Assembly: GCA_026004415.1 (NCBI GenBank)
Contig: BPJC01000001.1
Coordinates: 62,001 to 126,000 of the forward strand
Source of the DNA: Patescibacteria group bacterium
GTDB taxonomy: Bacteria; Patescibacteriota; Microgenomatia; UBA1406; GWC2-37-13
Direction: 5' to 3'
Length of the DNA: 64,000 nucleotides
Shown: piece by piece, positions 38,093 to 47,713 of the stretch
How the letters are laid out: each line of letters starts with the position of its first letter
Position numbering within the stretch: the first letter of the stretch is position 1
Position numbers and translations under genes: made by a program
The notes under the pieces: generated by a model
Told to the model about the DNA's origin: nothing
Database searches by the model: none
What the model saw: only the letters and a program-made list of their open reading frames with translations

Positions 38093-38130
38093 ATTTAATG
38101 AGTAAAAACATTATCTTATCTTGTTTTTTC

Positions 38131-38696
38131 TTATAATAAAATAAATATAGGATATTGTTGGTTATATCGCCGGTAATCTATTTGATAAGGAGGTTTTTCG
38201 TGTTTTGGTATATGGATTCCTGGCAGGGTAATAATCAACAATTCACCTTTGTTGGTCACTCTTGCGATTTCTGCCATAGCCAAGTTATCATTTTCTATGT
38301 GTTCTAATAATTCTGTGCAAATTACTGTGTTTATTGATGAAGATTGAATGGGCAAGCAACAAGCGTCAGCTAATAAATTCGGCAGTCTTTCAGGAACAGT
38401 TCTGTCTTCTGGTAGATAATAATCTAAGGCGATGTAAGCAGTATCTATTCCAAATTTTTCCATAATTTCTGGTTTGTACTTCTTCTTCCACAACCAAGAT
38501 CAAGAAAAGGGGGTTTGCAATCAAATCTATCAAGACAGTTGGTCACAAACTCGTGGATGTTTTGTCGGGGAATACTCCAGAGTCTTTTTAGTTCGTACTC
38601 TGTTAAGTATTCCAGAGCGACTTCTCTTATCTCTTGAGCGGTTGATCCTTCCAAAACTAATTTTCTAGCGAGGTTTTCTAACTCTTTATTTATCAT
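38131..38696 (-). pseudogene. Class I SAM methyltransferase, single frameshift
   Basis: The first frame (from 38696) contains motif I as PPFLDLGCGRR, then breaks near 38470-38490. The second continues GIDTAYIALDYYLPEDRTVPERLPNLLADACCLPIQSSSINTVICTELLEHI, a typical Methyltransf_11 sequence. One indel separates two otherwise good halves. It starts 3 bases after the glycosyltransferase stop. Confidence 0.8.
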
Positions 38697-38698
38697 AA

Positions 38699-39890
38699 TT
38701 ATAATTCCAATGTTTCCTCTAGGTGAGACAAGAAATTTTTAAAAAATTTGCCTGTATTTTGGTTATTTAAAAAATTTAGAGGAGAAGAACAAATAGATAA
38801 GAAAAAATTGATTTCCTCTGAGGTAAAAAATTCTCGAATTTTCTCGTTTGTTATGTCACCTAAAATAAGTGGTTGAAAAATGAAATTATTTAATACTTTA
38901 TAAATCATTTTGTGCCTATAATATTCCCAAGTTTCTTTTGGAATATTACTACAGGCAAAATCTAATAATTCAGATTCATCTTCTCTTATAACATTGAATC
39001 TTCCATTTGTAGAAAAACCTTCGGGGAAATAAGAGTTTTTACAATTATTTATAATTTCAAATAATTCTCTCCGCCTGTTTTTTATTACTTTACACTGCAT
39101 AGGAGCTATTTTATAACCACACTGCCTAATTCTATTTCCTAAATTATTCACTTCGCTTAATTTAATTCTACCACTTGGATCATATTCTTGTTTTATTCCC
39201 TTCCCATGGGCATAGGCAACTGCCGTAAAAGCACTATTAGGGCCTGACATTTTAATTAATACAATCCTATTTTTCTCAAAAAACTCTATTAAAGATGGAA
39301 TGATATTGAAGTAATGTTTAATTCCAGTGGCCCTTTCTATTTTTTCTTCTATTTCTTTTGAGGCCTCGTGGGTGCCAGCTAAGCACCCAATTTGAGGTCG
39401 GCTAAAACCATTAGCGATTTTTTCTAACCACTCTTTTGGTGGAATAGTATCTGCATCTGTTACTGCCAAAATATGGTGAAATTCTACATTTCTTTCGAAA
39501 AGTCTTTGTAAAACATTGTCCATACCTGTTTTTCTAGCAGTAGAAACACCTGGAACAGACTCCTCGATTAAATACAAGGGATAATTGGCTTGTTTTTTTA
39601 AAGTTTTCTATCTCTCTTATGGTCTCATCGGTACTTCCATTATCGACAACTACTAGCTCAAAAGCGCGATAAGATTGTTCATTAAAGGCTCGCAGACATC
39701 TTGTAATTATTTTTGCCTCATTGTAAGCAGGGATTACAACACTTACTTTCGTTTTTGGGTCTAAAGGATAGTTTGTTAATTGATAGTTACAATTATATTT
39801 TTCTAAATAATCCTTAATAACGATTTTAGGTGGATTATTTTTTAAAGAAGAAATTTTGTGTTTTGCCTGCTGTAACATTGTTTTTTTCAT
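38699..39890 (-). pseudogene. Family 2 glycosyltransferase, single frameshift
   Basis: The first frame from 39890 gives VSVVIPAYNEAKIITRCLRA and LVVVDNGSTDETIREIEN. Near 39580 the frame shifts to YLIEESVPGVSTARKTGMDNV, and DADTIPPKEWLEKIANGF supplies the DxD motif. The downstream 290 codons are open. The start overlaps the polyprenyl synthetase end, so both belonged to one operon. Unlike the intact GT2 at 30442-31149 it has a long C-terminal region. Confidence 0.82.
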
Positions 39891-40950
39891 CGGTTTTGCA
39901 ATAACAATGCTTTAGCTTGATTAATTTTATAATCAAACCAGTTTTGGCACAAAATAATGTATTCAGGTGCTACTATATTTTCCATAGTATTTAAAAATTC
40001 TTTGTAGTTTTCCAAAATTAAATTATATATTTCTTCTCTAGGTAATTTTCCAACAACAAACTCTAGTAGCCAATCTATTTGTTCTGGAATTAAGTTAGAA
40101 TTGCCAAAACAATCTTTCAATTTCTGTTTCTCTTCGGGAGTTGCTATCTCTCGTAAAGTAATCATGGGAATAGTAACTGTACCACTACGAATATCAGTAA
40201 ACAATCCTCTTCCGTAAATCTGTCAGGGCATAAGATCTTTGACATCATTTAAAATTTGTCCTGATCTATTAAGACAAAAGAGACCGTTTGTAACCATTGG
40301 AATTAATTTCTCTCTTTTACTACCAGCAAGTAAATCTTTTACGGGGTATTCGCAATGAAACCGTGCTTGGCGATCTATGTTGCGTAAGATTTCATCAGTA
40401 TTAGAGTCTATACTCCTTACTGCAGGATCTTCCAATGATTCAAGACTGTCATTTATGGTTTCTTCAAGCTATTGTGCTATTTGTGGAGATAAAATTTCTG
40501 CAGTTAAACCTTGAAGGATTTGAAAAGCAATGTCTGCTGACTTATAAGTTGTTTGTTCTTCATAAATGCTCCAGGCGGTTTTCTTGTTTGCTCGTAAATG
40601 GTCCCTATCGATAATGTCCTCAACCATTAGAGACAAACGCCAAAGCGAGTCTGTGCTTGCGGCAACAAACCTAGCTCTATTTATATCAATAGAGTTGCCT
40701 ATACTTATCCGTATATAAAAACAGGTTTTTATTTGGTAACTTGGGTGGTTAAAGTATGCAAAATAGGAGGATGTTGCTCAGTTGGAATCTAATTTAGGAT
40801 TTCTACTAAAGCCTGATTTGTTCCATTTCTAACGAATTCTGCATAAAGGTCTTTGACAATAGGAGTAAAAAGTCGTTCTTGAGTGAGGGTAGTTAGATTT
40901 CCGAGACTAAGTTCCAGAGCTGGGGGATAGTTTTTCAATACATCCTGCAT
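39887..40950 (-). pseudogene. Trans-polyprenyl diphosphate synthetase, multiply broken
   Basis: ATG at 40950 starts MQDVLKNYPPALELSLGNL. After stops and a frame change the enzyme core appears: SLMVEDIIDRDHLRANKKTAW (first Asp-rich motif as EDIIDRD), EYPVKDLLAGSKREKLIP, QILNDVKDLMP, a TGA, QIYGRG, and TDIRSGTVTIPMITLRE (typical C-terminal motif of GGPP-type synthetases). It is the first gene of a decayed five-gene minus-strand operon. It is the only trans-prenyl synthetase in the window. Confidence 0.78.
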
Positions 40951-40958
40951 CTCAAAAT

Positions 40959-40964
40959 ATTATA
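40959..40964 (-). promoter_or_regulatory. -10 box TATAAT of the decayed operon
   Basis: TATAAT with 8 bases to the pseudogene ATG at 40950, the same leaderless spacing as at live genes. The promoter outlived the gene. Confidence 0.5.
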
Positions 40965-41131
40965 ACATATTTACTTCATTTTAAGAAGATGTAGGCAATT
41001 TATTGACCTGTCTTAATGTGAACTTGCAATATTCAAATTCTTTTATGCAATTAGTTATTCGGAAAAATCATGCAATATTAGATCTAGATTGAATGATAGA
41101 GACCAATGTATATATAATTCTTTTGATTTTG

Positions 41132-41137
41132 TATAAT
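41132..41137 (+). promoter_or_regulatory. -10 box TATAAT before the structured element
   Basis: TATAAT about 19 bases before the outer stem of the candidate RNA at 41156. A start site around 41144 would transcribe the whole folded element. Confidence 0.4.
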
Positions 41138-41155
41138 AGTTCAAAAGCTGTTTAC

Positions 41156-41221
41156 AAGGTGGAGTTGTACACCACATAGGGTGCACGGCCATGAACTCAA
41201 CGAGGTTCATGGTCCCACCTT
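41156..41221 (+). ncRNA. Candidate structured RNA, three-way junction, upstream of a GIY-YIG gene
   Basis: The outer stem AAGGTGG (41156-41162) pairs exactly with CCACCTT (41215-41221). Inside it are two hairpins: GTACACC (41167-41173) with GGTGCAC (41180-41186, one mismatch), and CCATGAAC (41189-41196) with GTTCATGG (41205-41212, perfect 8 bp). It is GC-rich against an AT-rich background and lies 15 bases before the ATG of a GIY-YIG pseudogene. It is not a tRNA (no anticodon or T-arm) and no known riboswitch was recognised. Confidence 0.55.
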
Positions 41222-41235
41222 ACGATAAAATTTCT

Positions 41236-41496
41236 ATGTATTATGTATATGTTCTTCAAAGCTTAAGAGATAAAAAGTTGTATATATGATTTACTGTTAG
41301 TTTAAAACGTTGACTTAAAGAACACCAACAAGGAGACTCAAAATCTACTAAAGCTCGTAGACCATTTAGGCTTATTTACTACGAAGCTCATCTTTCTAAA
41401 AAAGATGCTCAAAGGAGAGAGGGTTATTTCAAAACAGAAAAAGTAAAGTCCACTCTTAGACAGATTTTAAGATGTGTTTTAAATAAATTAGAATAA
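41236..41496 (+). pseudogene. GIY-YIG endonuclease with two in-frame TGA codons
   Basis: A single frame of 87 codons reads MYYVYVLQSLRDKKLYI, TGA, FTVSLKR, TGA, LKEHQQGDSKSTKARRPFRL, IYYEAHLSKKDAQRREGYFKT. The family has LYIG at the first TGA (41287-41289) and an Arg-like position at the second (41311-41313). Everything else is well kept, so the lesions look recent. Because one TGA replaces Gly and the other Arg, recoding does not explain both. Confidence 0.85.
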
Positions 41497-41637
41497 AAGA
41501 AAAAGTATCTCAAGAAAGGTTAGTTTACAAATTCTTACTCAACATCCTAGGTGGAAAGTGGTCCCGTATATATTGTGGGTCAGTTTTGCAACAGTTTTTA
41601 ACTATTTTATTTTCATATTAAAATAAGTGATACTAAG

Positions 41638-42062
41638 ATGAGATTATGGACAATTCACCCAAAATATTTAGACTCTAAAGGTTTAGTAGCTTTATGGAGA
41701 GAAGGATTGCTTGCCAAAAAAGTTTTAGAAGGTAAAACTAAAGGGTACAAAAACCATCCACAACTAAACCGTTTTAAAACTCATAAAAAACCGCTGGAAG
41801 CGATCAATTCATATTTATTTAATATTTATAAAGAGGCTAAAAAAAGAGGATACAATTTTGATAAAAAAAAATAAAATTTTTTGAAATAAAGAATAAAATG
41901 CCTGTCACTTCAGGGCAAATTGAATTTGAATTTAAGCATTTGTTAAACAAACTTAAAGATAGGGACATTGAAATATATCAGAAGATAAAGTTTATAAAAA
42001 ATATTGAAATAAATTCTATATTCACCGTGGTTTTGGGACCGATAGAAGAATGGGAAATATAA
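41638..42062 (+). pseudogene. Pyrimidine-dimer DNA glycosylase (Pyr_excise family), frameshifted
   Basis: The first 78 codons read MRLWTIHPKYLDSKGLVALW and LEGKTKGYKNHPQLNRFKTH, diagnostic of the bacterial T4-endonuclease-V-like family. The frame breaks in an A-run near 41862-41870. The next frame continues MPVTSGQIEFEFKHLLNKLK and ends FTVVLGPIEEWEI at 42062, as expected for the family C-terminus. One base in the homopolymer separates a whole gene from this. Its end overlaps the opposite-strand gene by 85 bases. Confidence 0.8.
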
Positions 42063-42685
42063 TCCACCTCTAATTCAACCTCTGAGGTGAAAAGTGGATT
42101 TGAGTTTAAAGTTTTTTTTAAACATAAATCTAATAATAAATTGGATTTGTTTGCCTCATTTTCGTTTTTATGTATCTTAACAGCTTTATAAACTTTTTGC
42201 TTGATATATTCAAAAATTTGGTTACGCTTATATTTCTGATTAGAATTCTCCTTTTTATTGTCAATAATATAATTTATATTGTAAATTTTATCAACTTTGT
42301 CTATTTTGGGTGTCAATGTTTTTGTAATAATATATAAAAGAAAGTCTAGTTTATCAGCATTCAGCTTGTTTATACTGAGTTTGTTTGTTTTTAAATAAAA
42401 ACTTATTTTTCTCTGTAATTGTTTTTCTTCATATGGCGCATTATTTTTAAAGGCATTAACAATAGACAACAGTCTTTCTTTAAGTTTTTCGATTTGTTTG
42501 TTTTCTAGTTTTTTATTGAGATTAAATTTTTGTTTTGGAGAATTTTTGATTAACCGGCTAATCAATTTTGAATATTTTCTGTCTATTTCCAACTCTTTAA
42601 GCCAAAAATCTATTAAAAAATTTTCCGGTCCTTTTTTTATCAGCTCATTAAGATCATATTCTAATAAAGATTTGTAGTTGCCCAT
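41978..42685 (-). CDS. Hypothetical Lys/Asn-rich protein
   Basis: 235 aa, no membrane segment except a hydrophobic end (FISIFFINFIF). It is helical and very rich in Lys, Asn and Ile. It is not recognised. The last 28 codons overlap the end of the glycosylase gene on the other strand, so its true C-terminus may have been extended by decay. It shares a short divergent promoter region (42686-42736, with an AT dinucleotide run) with the gene at 42737. Confidence 0.5.
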   Translation of the reverse strand: MGNYKSLLEYDLNELIKKGPENFLIDFWLKELEIDRKYSKLISRLIKNSPKQKFNLNKKLENKQIEKLKERLLSIVNAFKNNAPYEEKQLQRKISFYLKTNKLSINKLNADKLDFLLYIITKTLTPKIDKVDKIYNINYIIDNKKENSNQKYKRNQIFEYIKQKVYKAVKIHKNENEANKSNLLLDLCLKKTLNSNPLFTSEVELEVDYISHSSIGPKTTVNIEFISIFFINFIF

Positions 42686-42721
42686 AATCTTTTTATATTA
42701 TCATTTTATATATATATATAT

Positions 42722-42727
42722 TATAAT
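42722..42727 (+). promoter_or_regulatory. -10 box TATAAT, leaderless promoter
   Basis: TATAAT with 9 bases to the ATG at 42737, just after an (AT)n run at 42710-42720. Confidence 0.5.
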
Positions 42728-42736
42728 TTCTAAATT

Positions 42737-43681
42737 ATGAAAGACCTCAACACTATATATAAAACTATCTATGAATTTGGAGATCTAAAAATATTAAGAT
42801 TAAATCAAGAAGATTTAGATAAAGTTAATAAGAAAATGCTATTAGAATTTCCCGTTATTCAGATTTATGGCAAAACTCCTTATGGAATTTATCACTCTGA
42901 AAATGTATCCTTTAATCAAAGAGTAAATTTCCAAAAAGATGCGTTTGAACATATTAGGTCAAAAAAAGAAAGAAAAGCTCTTCTTAAAAACTATAAATAC
43001 ATCGAATCTATGGGAATAAAAATTTCTGTTAAAAGAGCAAATTTAGAAGATTATAGAAAATTTGAGGAATTATACAATCAAACTATCGTTCTTAAACAGC
43101 GCTTTAAAAATATAAGTCTTAAAGAACAAGTTTTAAGCAAAATAGATGGAGGACTGGACGTTTTTTTTATCAATGCTACTCAAAAAGATGAATTATTATC
43201 GAGTTTAGCCTTTTATATAAGAAAAACCTCAGGCAAAAAAAAAGTCTACATAACAGTCAGAGCAAACAAAGAAATAAAAGAATTAAGATCTGGGCTTGTG
43301 GGGATTCTTGAGGTTGAGTTGTTAAAATTTTGCATACAAAAAAAGATTAGTGAAATATCGCATGGGATTTCTTTTAATCCGACTGGTTTGTTGGCCCCCA
43401 CCGGCATTTGGGAATTCAAAACTCGTTATGGAAATAGTCCTTTTCCAGCCGGTATGTTTTTATCAACATATATAAAATCAAGGCAAATTTCCTTATCAAA
43501 AGACATATTGTTTTTAACAATTGGTAATAACGACTTGGAATACACAATTGTTTGTGATGATAATAAACGAAATGAATATAAGTCAAGATATTTAACAAAA
43601 TATGTTAATAAAGTCCGATTTATATCTTGGCAAAAAGTAGAAGATGATTATAAGCGTTTTCTACAAAATATCAACGACTAA
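42737..43681 (+). CDS. GNAT/FemAB-like acyltransferase-fold protein
   Basis: 314 aa, intact within the decayed region. The central part (RKFEELYNQTIVLKQRF, ELLSSLAFYIRKTSGKKKVYITVRANKEIKELRSGLVGILEVELLKFCIQKKISEISHG) has the layout of the Acetyltransf_6/FemX-type GNAT domain, with the long helix before the acceptor loop. The substrate is unknown; aminoacyl or acetyl transfer is a guess. It has its own leaderless promoter. Confidence 0.5.
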   Translation: MKDLNTIYKTIYEFGDLKILRLNQEDLDKVNKKMLLEFPVIQIYGKTPYGIYHSENVSFNQRVNFQKDAFEHIRSKKERKALLKNYKYIESMGIKISVKRANLEDYRKFEELYNQTIVLKQRFKNISLKEQVLSKIDGGLDVFFINATQKDELLSSLAFYIRKTSGKKKVYITVRANKEIKELRSGLVGILEVELLKFCIQKKISEISHGISFNPTGLLAPTGIWEFKTRYGNSPFPAGMFLSTYIKSRQISLSKDILFLTIGNNDLEYTIVCDDNKRNEYKSRYLTKYVNKVRFISWQKVEDDYKRFLQNIND

Positions 43682-43974
43682 AATGAATCTGATGCTTAAA
43701 ATTTTATGAAAATCTCCGAACACCGAAATGTGCTTTACTTAATGATCTCTTATTTAAATAGTCAAAAACTATAGAATATTTCCTCCCTTTAAACTTCCAA
43801 AATTTTTACCTATTAGCTGAATTAAAAAAAAAGGTTTGTAAAATCAGTTAGTGTTGTTTATAATATGTTTTTAATATAATTTAGCGATTTAAATTAAATC
43901 AAAATCGTGTACTCTAAAGTAGAGTCAGAATTTTTTAAAGGTTTTTTTAGATAAGTTGGTAAAATAAAACAGAT
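43682..43974 (+). other. Intergenic, nothing recognised
   Basis: 293 AT-rich bases without an open frame or clear hairpin. An imperfect short palindrome around ACTCTAAAGTAGAGT (43911-43925) is the only structure noted. Confidence 0.3.
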
Positions 43975-44238
43975 ATGAGAGTCATTCACAAAAAAACTTG
44001 GCCAGAATGGTTTGCTTTAATAGAAGCAGGTAAAAAGAATATAGAATTTAGATTGGCTGATTTCGAAGTTGAAGACGGAGATATTTTAGTATTAGAATAA
44101 TGGGACCCAAAGCAAAAATGTTATACAGGAAGAGTAATTAAGAAAAGGGTGAGAATTGTCCATAAGATAAATCCTTTAGATTTTCATACAGCAAAGGAGT
44201 TTAAAAAACACGGAGCTTATCTTCTTGAATTGGAGTGA
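43975..44238 (+). pseudogene. ASCH/DUF3850-like protein with one in-frame TAA
   Basis: A single frame of 87 codons: MRVIHKKTWPEWFALIEAGK, NIEFRLADFEVEDGDILVLE, TAA (44098-44100), WDPKQKCYTGRVIKKRVRIV, HKINPLDFHTAKEFKKHGAY. The pattern matches DUF3850, a PUA/ASCH-like RNA-binding fold that normally continues VLEEWDP. A Glu codon turned TAA by one substitution is the simplest reading. No other lesion is seen. Confidence 0.8.
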
Positions 44239-44364
44239 ATTTTTTTGCTATCTTTGGAACCTAAAGAATCAATTGAAAGAAATCTTTTAATTAAAATTCA
44301 TCAAGGATATAATTTATTTCAAAGAAAATCGGTCTTTTTTACAAAAAATAAGACTACCTTTGCT

Positions 44365-44475
44365 GTATTGGTCATTTTAAGGATAACAAAAAACATGGAA
44401 AATGGATAAGATACAAACCCGACAGTAGCATTGAAAAAGAAGAAACCTTTCAAAACGGAAAGCTGGTTAAGTGAA
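44365..44475 (+). pseudogene. MORN-repeat (YwqK-like) fragment, copy A
   Basis: Reads GHFKDNKKHGKWIRYKPDSSIE and KEETFQNGKLVK, a MORN-type repeat, but no start or upstream repeats survive. It is a near-duplicate of copy B at 46542-46648. The flanks 44239-44364 and 44476-44872 hold nothing recognisable. Confidence 0.65.
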
Positions 44476-44872
44476 TTCTTTAAAAAGATTGAATATCAAC
44501 CGTGATGGGCAAAATGGGATAAATTAATTTAGATAATCAAATATCATAGAAAAACCAACCCAAAAATCTACACTCCCACATCTATAATCTTTTTTGCTAC
44601 AGTAAATATCAAACTAAAATCTAAATGAAGCACTATGCCAAGGAATCTCAAAAACAAAAATCTTTTTGCTGTTTTAAGCTGAAAATATTATTAGAAAGAT
44701 CATTTATGTGTGTAAATATTATGCGCTTTTCTTTTGGAGAATTGCTTATAAATAGAGAATTTTGTATAGAATGAAAATGAGAAAAAAATGTTTGTCTACA
44801 TTTTTATCATAGCAATAATTAAAACAACAAGTAAAAAAATTAAGGAAAGGCATCTAGAGAGAAAAGAAGAAC

Positions 44873-45622
44873 TTGAAAACTATCACTTTATATAACAAAA
44901 ATATAAAATATCACTATTTTAGTAAAAGCTCTGTGAAAATATTAAAAAAATTATTACACTTAAATAGATTTATTAATACTCTTATTATAACTATAGGGAT
45001 AATCCTTTTATTTGTAGGTGTAAAAATTGTTTACACTCTTTACACTAATACTAACAAGATTGACGCTAAACCCTGGCTTTCCTATGAAGGATCAGCGTGT
45101 TCTTTTAACGGATGTTGGACTTCTGAAATGAATCAAAAATATAACTATTGGAGAGATCAAGCTGTCAAACAAAGAAATCCAGATTTATGTAATAATGTAG
45201 AGGGTATTGATCATGGAGACTATTTTACTTCAAAAAAAATAGCTGTTTCAACATGTAAGGCGGAGTATGGAGGAATAATCGGCGATATTAATTATTGCAT
45301 AAACTTGAAGGATGCTAATGATCAAAAAATTTGCCTTAATATGCTTGCAGAGAAGGCTGAAAATATTAATACTTGCGAGAAACTTCCAAACCCTCACAAA
45401 TATAAATGTTATTCAATGATAGCGAAAAAAACTAAAAATCTCTCCATTTGTCAAAAAATTCCTGAAAAGGTGGTTGGTTACCATTATGAAAGAAAAGTTT
45501 GCATAATTAATCTTGGTAAAGTACTAAATGATACTAGTGTTTGCAATCTTATGAACGATAAAGAGCTTGTTAATGAATGTATTGAGGGTATAAAAAACCT
45601 TCAAAGGCATAAAAGATTTTGA
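44873..45622 (+). CDS. Membrane-anchored Cys-rich protein
   Basis: 249 aa if it begins at TTG 44873; the start is uncertain. One membrane helix (residues about 34-55) precedes an outer domain with about 15 Cys in repeating units such as INYCINLKDANDQKICLNMLAEKAENINTCEKLP and LSICQKIPEK. The repeated C-x(6-9)-C-x(3)-A-x(6-8)-C spacing suggests a disulfide-rich solenoid outside the cell. Not recognised as a named family. Confidence 0.5.
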   Translation: MKTITLYNKNIKYHYFSKSSVKILKKLLHLNRFINTLIITIGIILLFVGVKIVYTLYTNTNKIDAKPWLSYEGSACSFNGCWTSEMNQKYNYWRDQAVKQRNPDLCNNVEGIDHGDYFTSKKIAVSTCKAEYGGIIGDINYCINLKDANDQKICLNMLAEKAENINTCEKLPNPHKYKCYSMIAKKTKNLSICQKIPEKVVGYHYERKVCIINLGKVLNDTSVCNLMNDKELVNECIEGIKNLQRHKRF

Positions 45623-46541
45623 ATAAAATAAAACGGTCATTACTCTAATAATTGAGTAGTATTATTTTACTTAAGAATTGTTTAAAATCTTATCTTTCTT
45701 GAAAGCTACTGTTCTATAAATTTTATTAGAATAAATAAATTCATCCTAGATGTATAATAAAACAATTTCTCAACTAGTTAGTCTAAGAGTTTCAATTCCG
45801 ATTATAACTAAAGTTCATCTTTAATGACAGCTATGATTATGTCTATAGTTACAACTAAGATTTTTAGGATTTTTGATTGGGATTGCTAAAAACTTTCTGT
45901 ACCCCTAAATTTTATTCATTTAATTTATTATCTAATTACCTTTTTAGTTTCTTTTTTAAAAAGTTAATTTTAGACCAAAAACTGTTCTCTTTTGATATAA
46001 CTAATATAATTTTCTTTTGTTAATTACATATCCAAGTTTGTCAAACGAACTTGGAAAAACCATGAAGTTTATTAAAGTATAGAGAAGAAATAAAAAAATG
46101 TGAAAACCAGTTTTCATGGTTATCAACTAAAGCAGGGAAAAAGTTTGAAGGATGGTTTTTAAGCATCCAGTTTTTTTCACTACATAAGCTTACAGCCTAT
46201 CTTTGAAGTTTTGATATCATTAATGGAAGTAGAAATTATAATGAGAGATTAATTTGGGGTCGATACCACAAAACAAAGAATTATAAACAGAGTTTAGAAA
46301 ATTAACAAGCAACCTTCTTTACTCTAATCCGATAGCTAATTTTGTATAATTGTTATTTTAAACCATATCTAGTCAAATAAACAGTCTTCCTAAAGTAGAG
46401 AATTTAAGAATCCATACAGATAAAAAAAGAATAAGAATATCTGATCATATTGAAAAACTTAATTAAGAAGATCAAAACGCTTTAAATGCAATAAACAAAC
46501 AGTGGTAATAAGCTTTTATGGACTTTTAAATTTTCCTAGTT
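45623..46541 (+). other. Decayed intergenic region with an unidentified gene remnant
   Basis: A 67-codon frame at 46102-46305 reads ENQFSWLSTKAGKKFEG, FFSLHKLTAYL, TGA, SFDIINGSRNYNERLIWGRY. It looks like real protein with one nonsense codon, but the family is not known. A second scrap near 46385-46465 reads LPKVENLRIHTDKKRIRISD. The rest is AT-rich without signal. Confidence 0.4.
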
Positions 46542-46648
46542 ATATTGGTCATTTTAAGGATAACAAGAAGCATGGAAAATGGATAAGATACAAACCCGAC
46601 GGAAGCATTTAAAAAGAAAAGCAATTTCAAAACGGAAAGCTGGTATAA
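46542..46648 (+). pseudogene. MORN-repeat fragment, copy B
   Basis: Reads YIGHFKDNKKHGKWIRYKPD, GSI, TAA, KEKQFQNGKLV. It aligns base for base with copy A at 44365-44475 over about 105 bases with roughly ten differences, so the two come from one duplication. Confidence 0.65.
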
Positions 46649-46795
46649 TCTTCTTTGCTATAGTTTAAAAAGAAAACTTTTCTTAAATAAAACCAATGCC
46701 CTAAAAGATTTAAAAATGCTTTTAGTATTTTTAATTAGATAGCCATCTAAGCAATTGTTTTTAAATTTCAAAAAGTATAAAATTAGATAATTGCT

Positions 46796-47713
46796 ATGCC
46801 AATATTTTCAATTAAGCAAAATAAACTAGAACGAATAAAAGAAATCTCTTTTAAAAATGAAAAAGAAATTCAAAAAATAACTGAATCTAACCTGCAAAAA
46901 ATATTCAATTTGGATTTTGTAAAGTCTGAAGTCTCTTTGGGAAATTTAAGAATAGACACTCTCGCATTTGATGAGGAAACGAAATCTTTTGTAGTTATTG
47001 AATATAAAAAGGATAAAAATTTTAGTGTAATAGATCAAGGATATGCTTATCTTGCTTTATTATTAAATAACAAAGCTGATTTTATTCTCAAATACAATGA
47101 ATGTAAAAATAAAATTTTAAAAAAAGGAGATATAGACTGGTCGCAATCAAAAGTCATTTTTATTTCTCCACAATTTACAAAATATCAAAAACAAGCAATA
47201 AATTTTAAAGATCTACCCATAGAACTTTGGGAAATTAATAAATATGAAAACAACACAGTGCTTTTTAATCAACTTAAATCTCCTGAAACAAGCGAATCCA
47301 TAACTAAGATAAGCTCAAAAAGTGACCTTGTTCAAAAAATTAATAGAGAAATAAAGGTGTACACAGAAGAAGATCATCTTCAGGGAATACCAAATAATAT
47401 TGTAGAAATTTATGAAGAATTAAAAGAAAGAATTTTAAATTTAGGAGATAACGTTGAGATTCTACCTAGAAAACACTATATTGGTTTTATTGCAAATACA
47501 AATTTTGCAGATATTCATCCCCAAAAATCACAGATTAAAATTTGGATTAATTTAAACAAAGGAGAATTAAATGATACAAAAAATTTGGCGAGAGATGTTT
47601 CCAAAATAGGACACTGGGGCAATGGTGATTACGAAATAGTCATAAAATCTAACTCAAATTTAGATTACATAATGACTTTAATAAAACAATCCTACAAAAA
47701 ACACTCTTTCTAA
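46796..47713 (+). CDS. PD-(D/E)XK-type nuclease-like protein with DUF5655 domain
   Basis: 305 aa, intact. The N-terminal half has the nuclease core [28 protein letters not shown], giving the Asp...Glu-x-Lys triad of the PD-(D/E)XK fold (DUF91-like). The C-terminal part ([28 protein letters not shown]...[17 protein letters not shown]...[12 protein letters not shown]) matches DUF5655. A DNA-processing or defence role is plausible. It stands alone among pseudogenes. Confidence 0.75.
   Translation: MPIFSIKQNKLERIKEISFKNEKEIQKITESNLQKIFNLDFVKSEVSLGNLRIDTLAFDEETKSFVVIEYKKDKNFSVIDQGYAYLALLLNNKADFILKYNECKNKILKKGDIDWSQSKVIFISPQFTKYQKQAINFKDLPIELWEINKYENNTVLFNQLKSPETSESITKISSKSDLVQKINREIKVYTEEDHLQGIPNNIVEIYEELKERILNLGDNVEILPRKHYIGFIANTNFADIHPQKSQIKIWINLNKGELNDTKNLARDVSKIGHWGNGDYEIVIKSNSNLDYIMTLIKQSYKKHSF

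Noticed and set aside
41156-41221. Degenerate tRNA
   Set aside because: No anticodon arm, T-loop or conserved tRNA positions are present; only three stems in a three-way junction.
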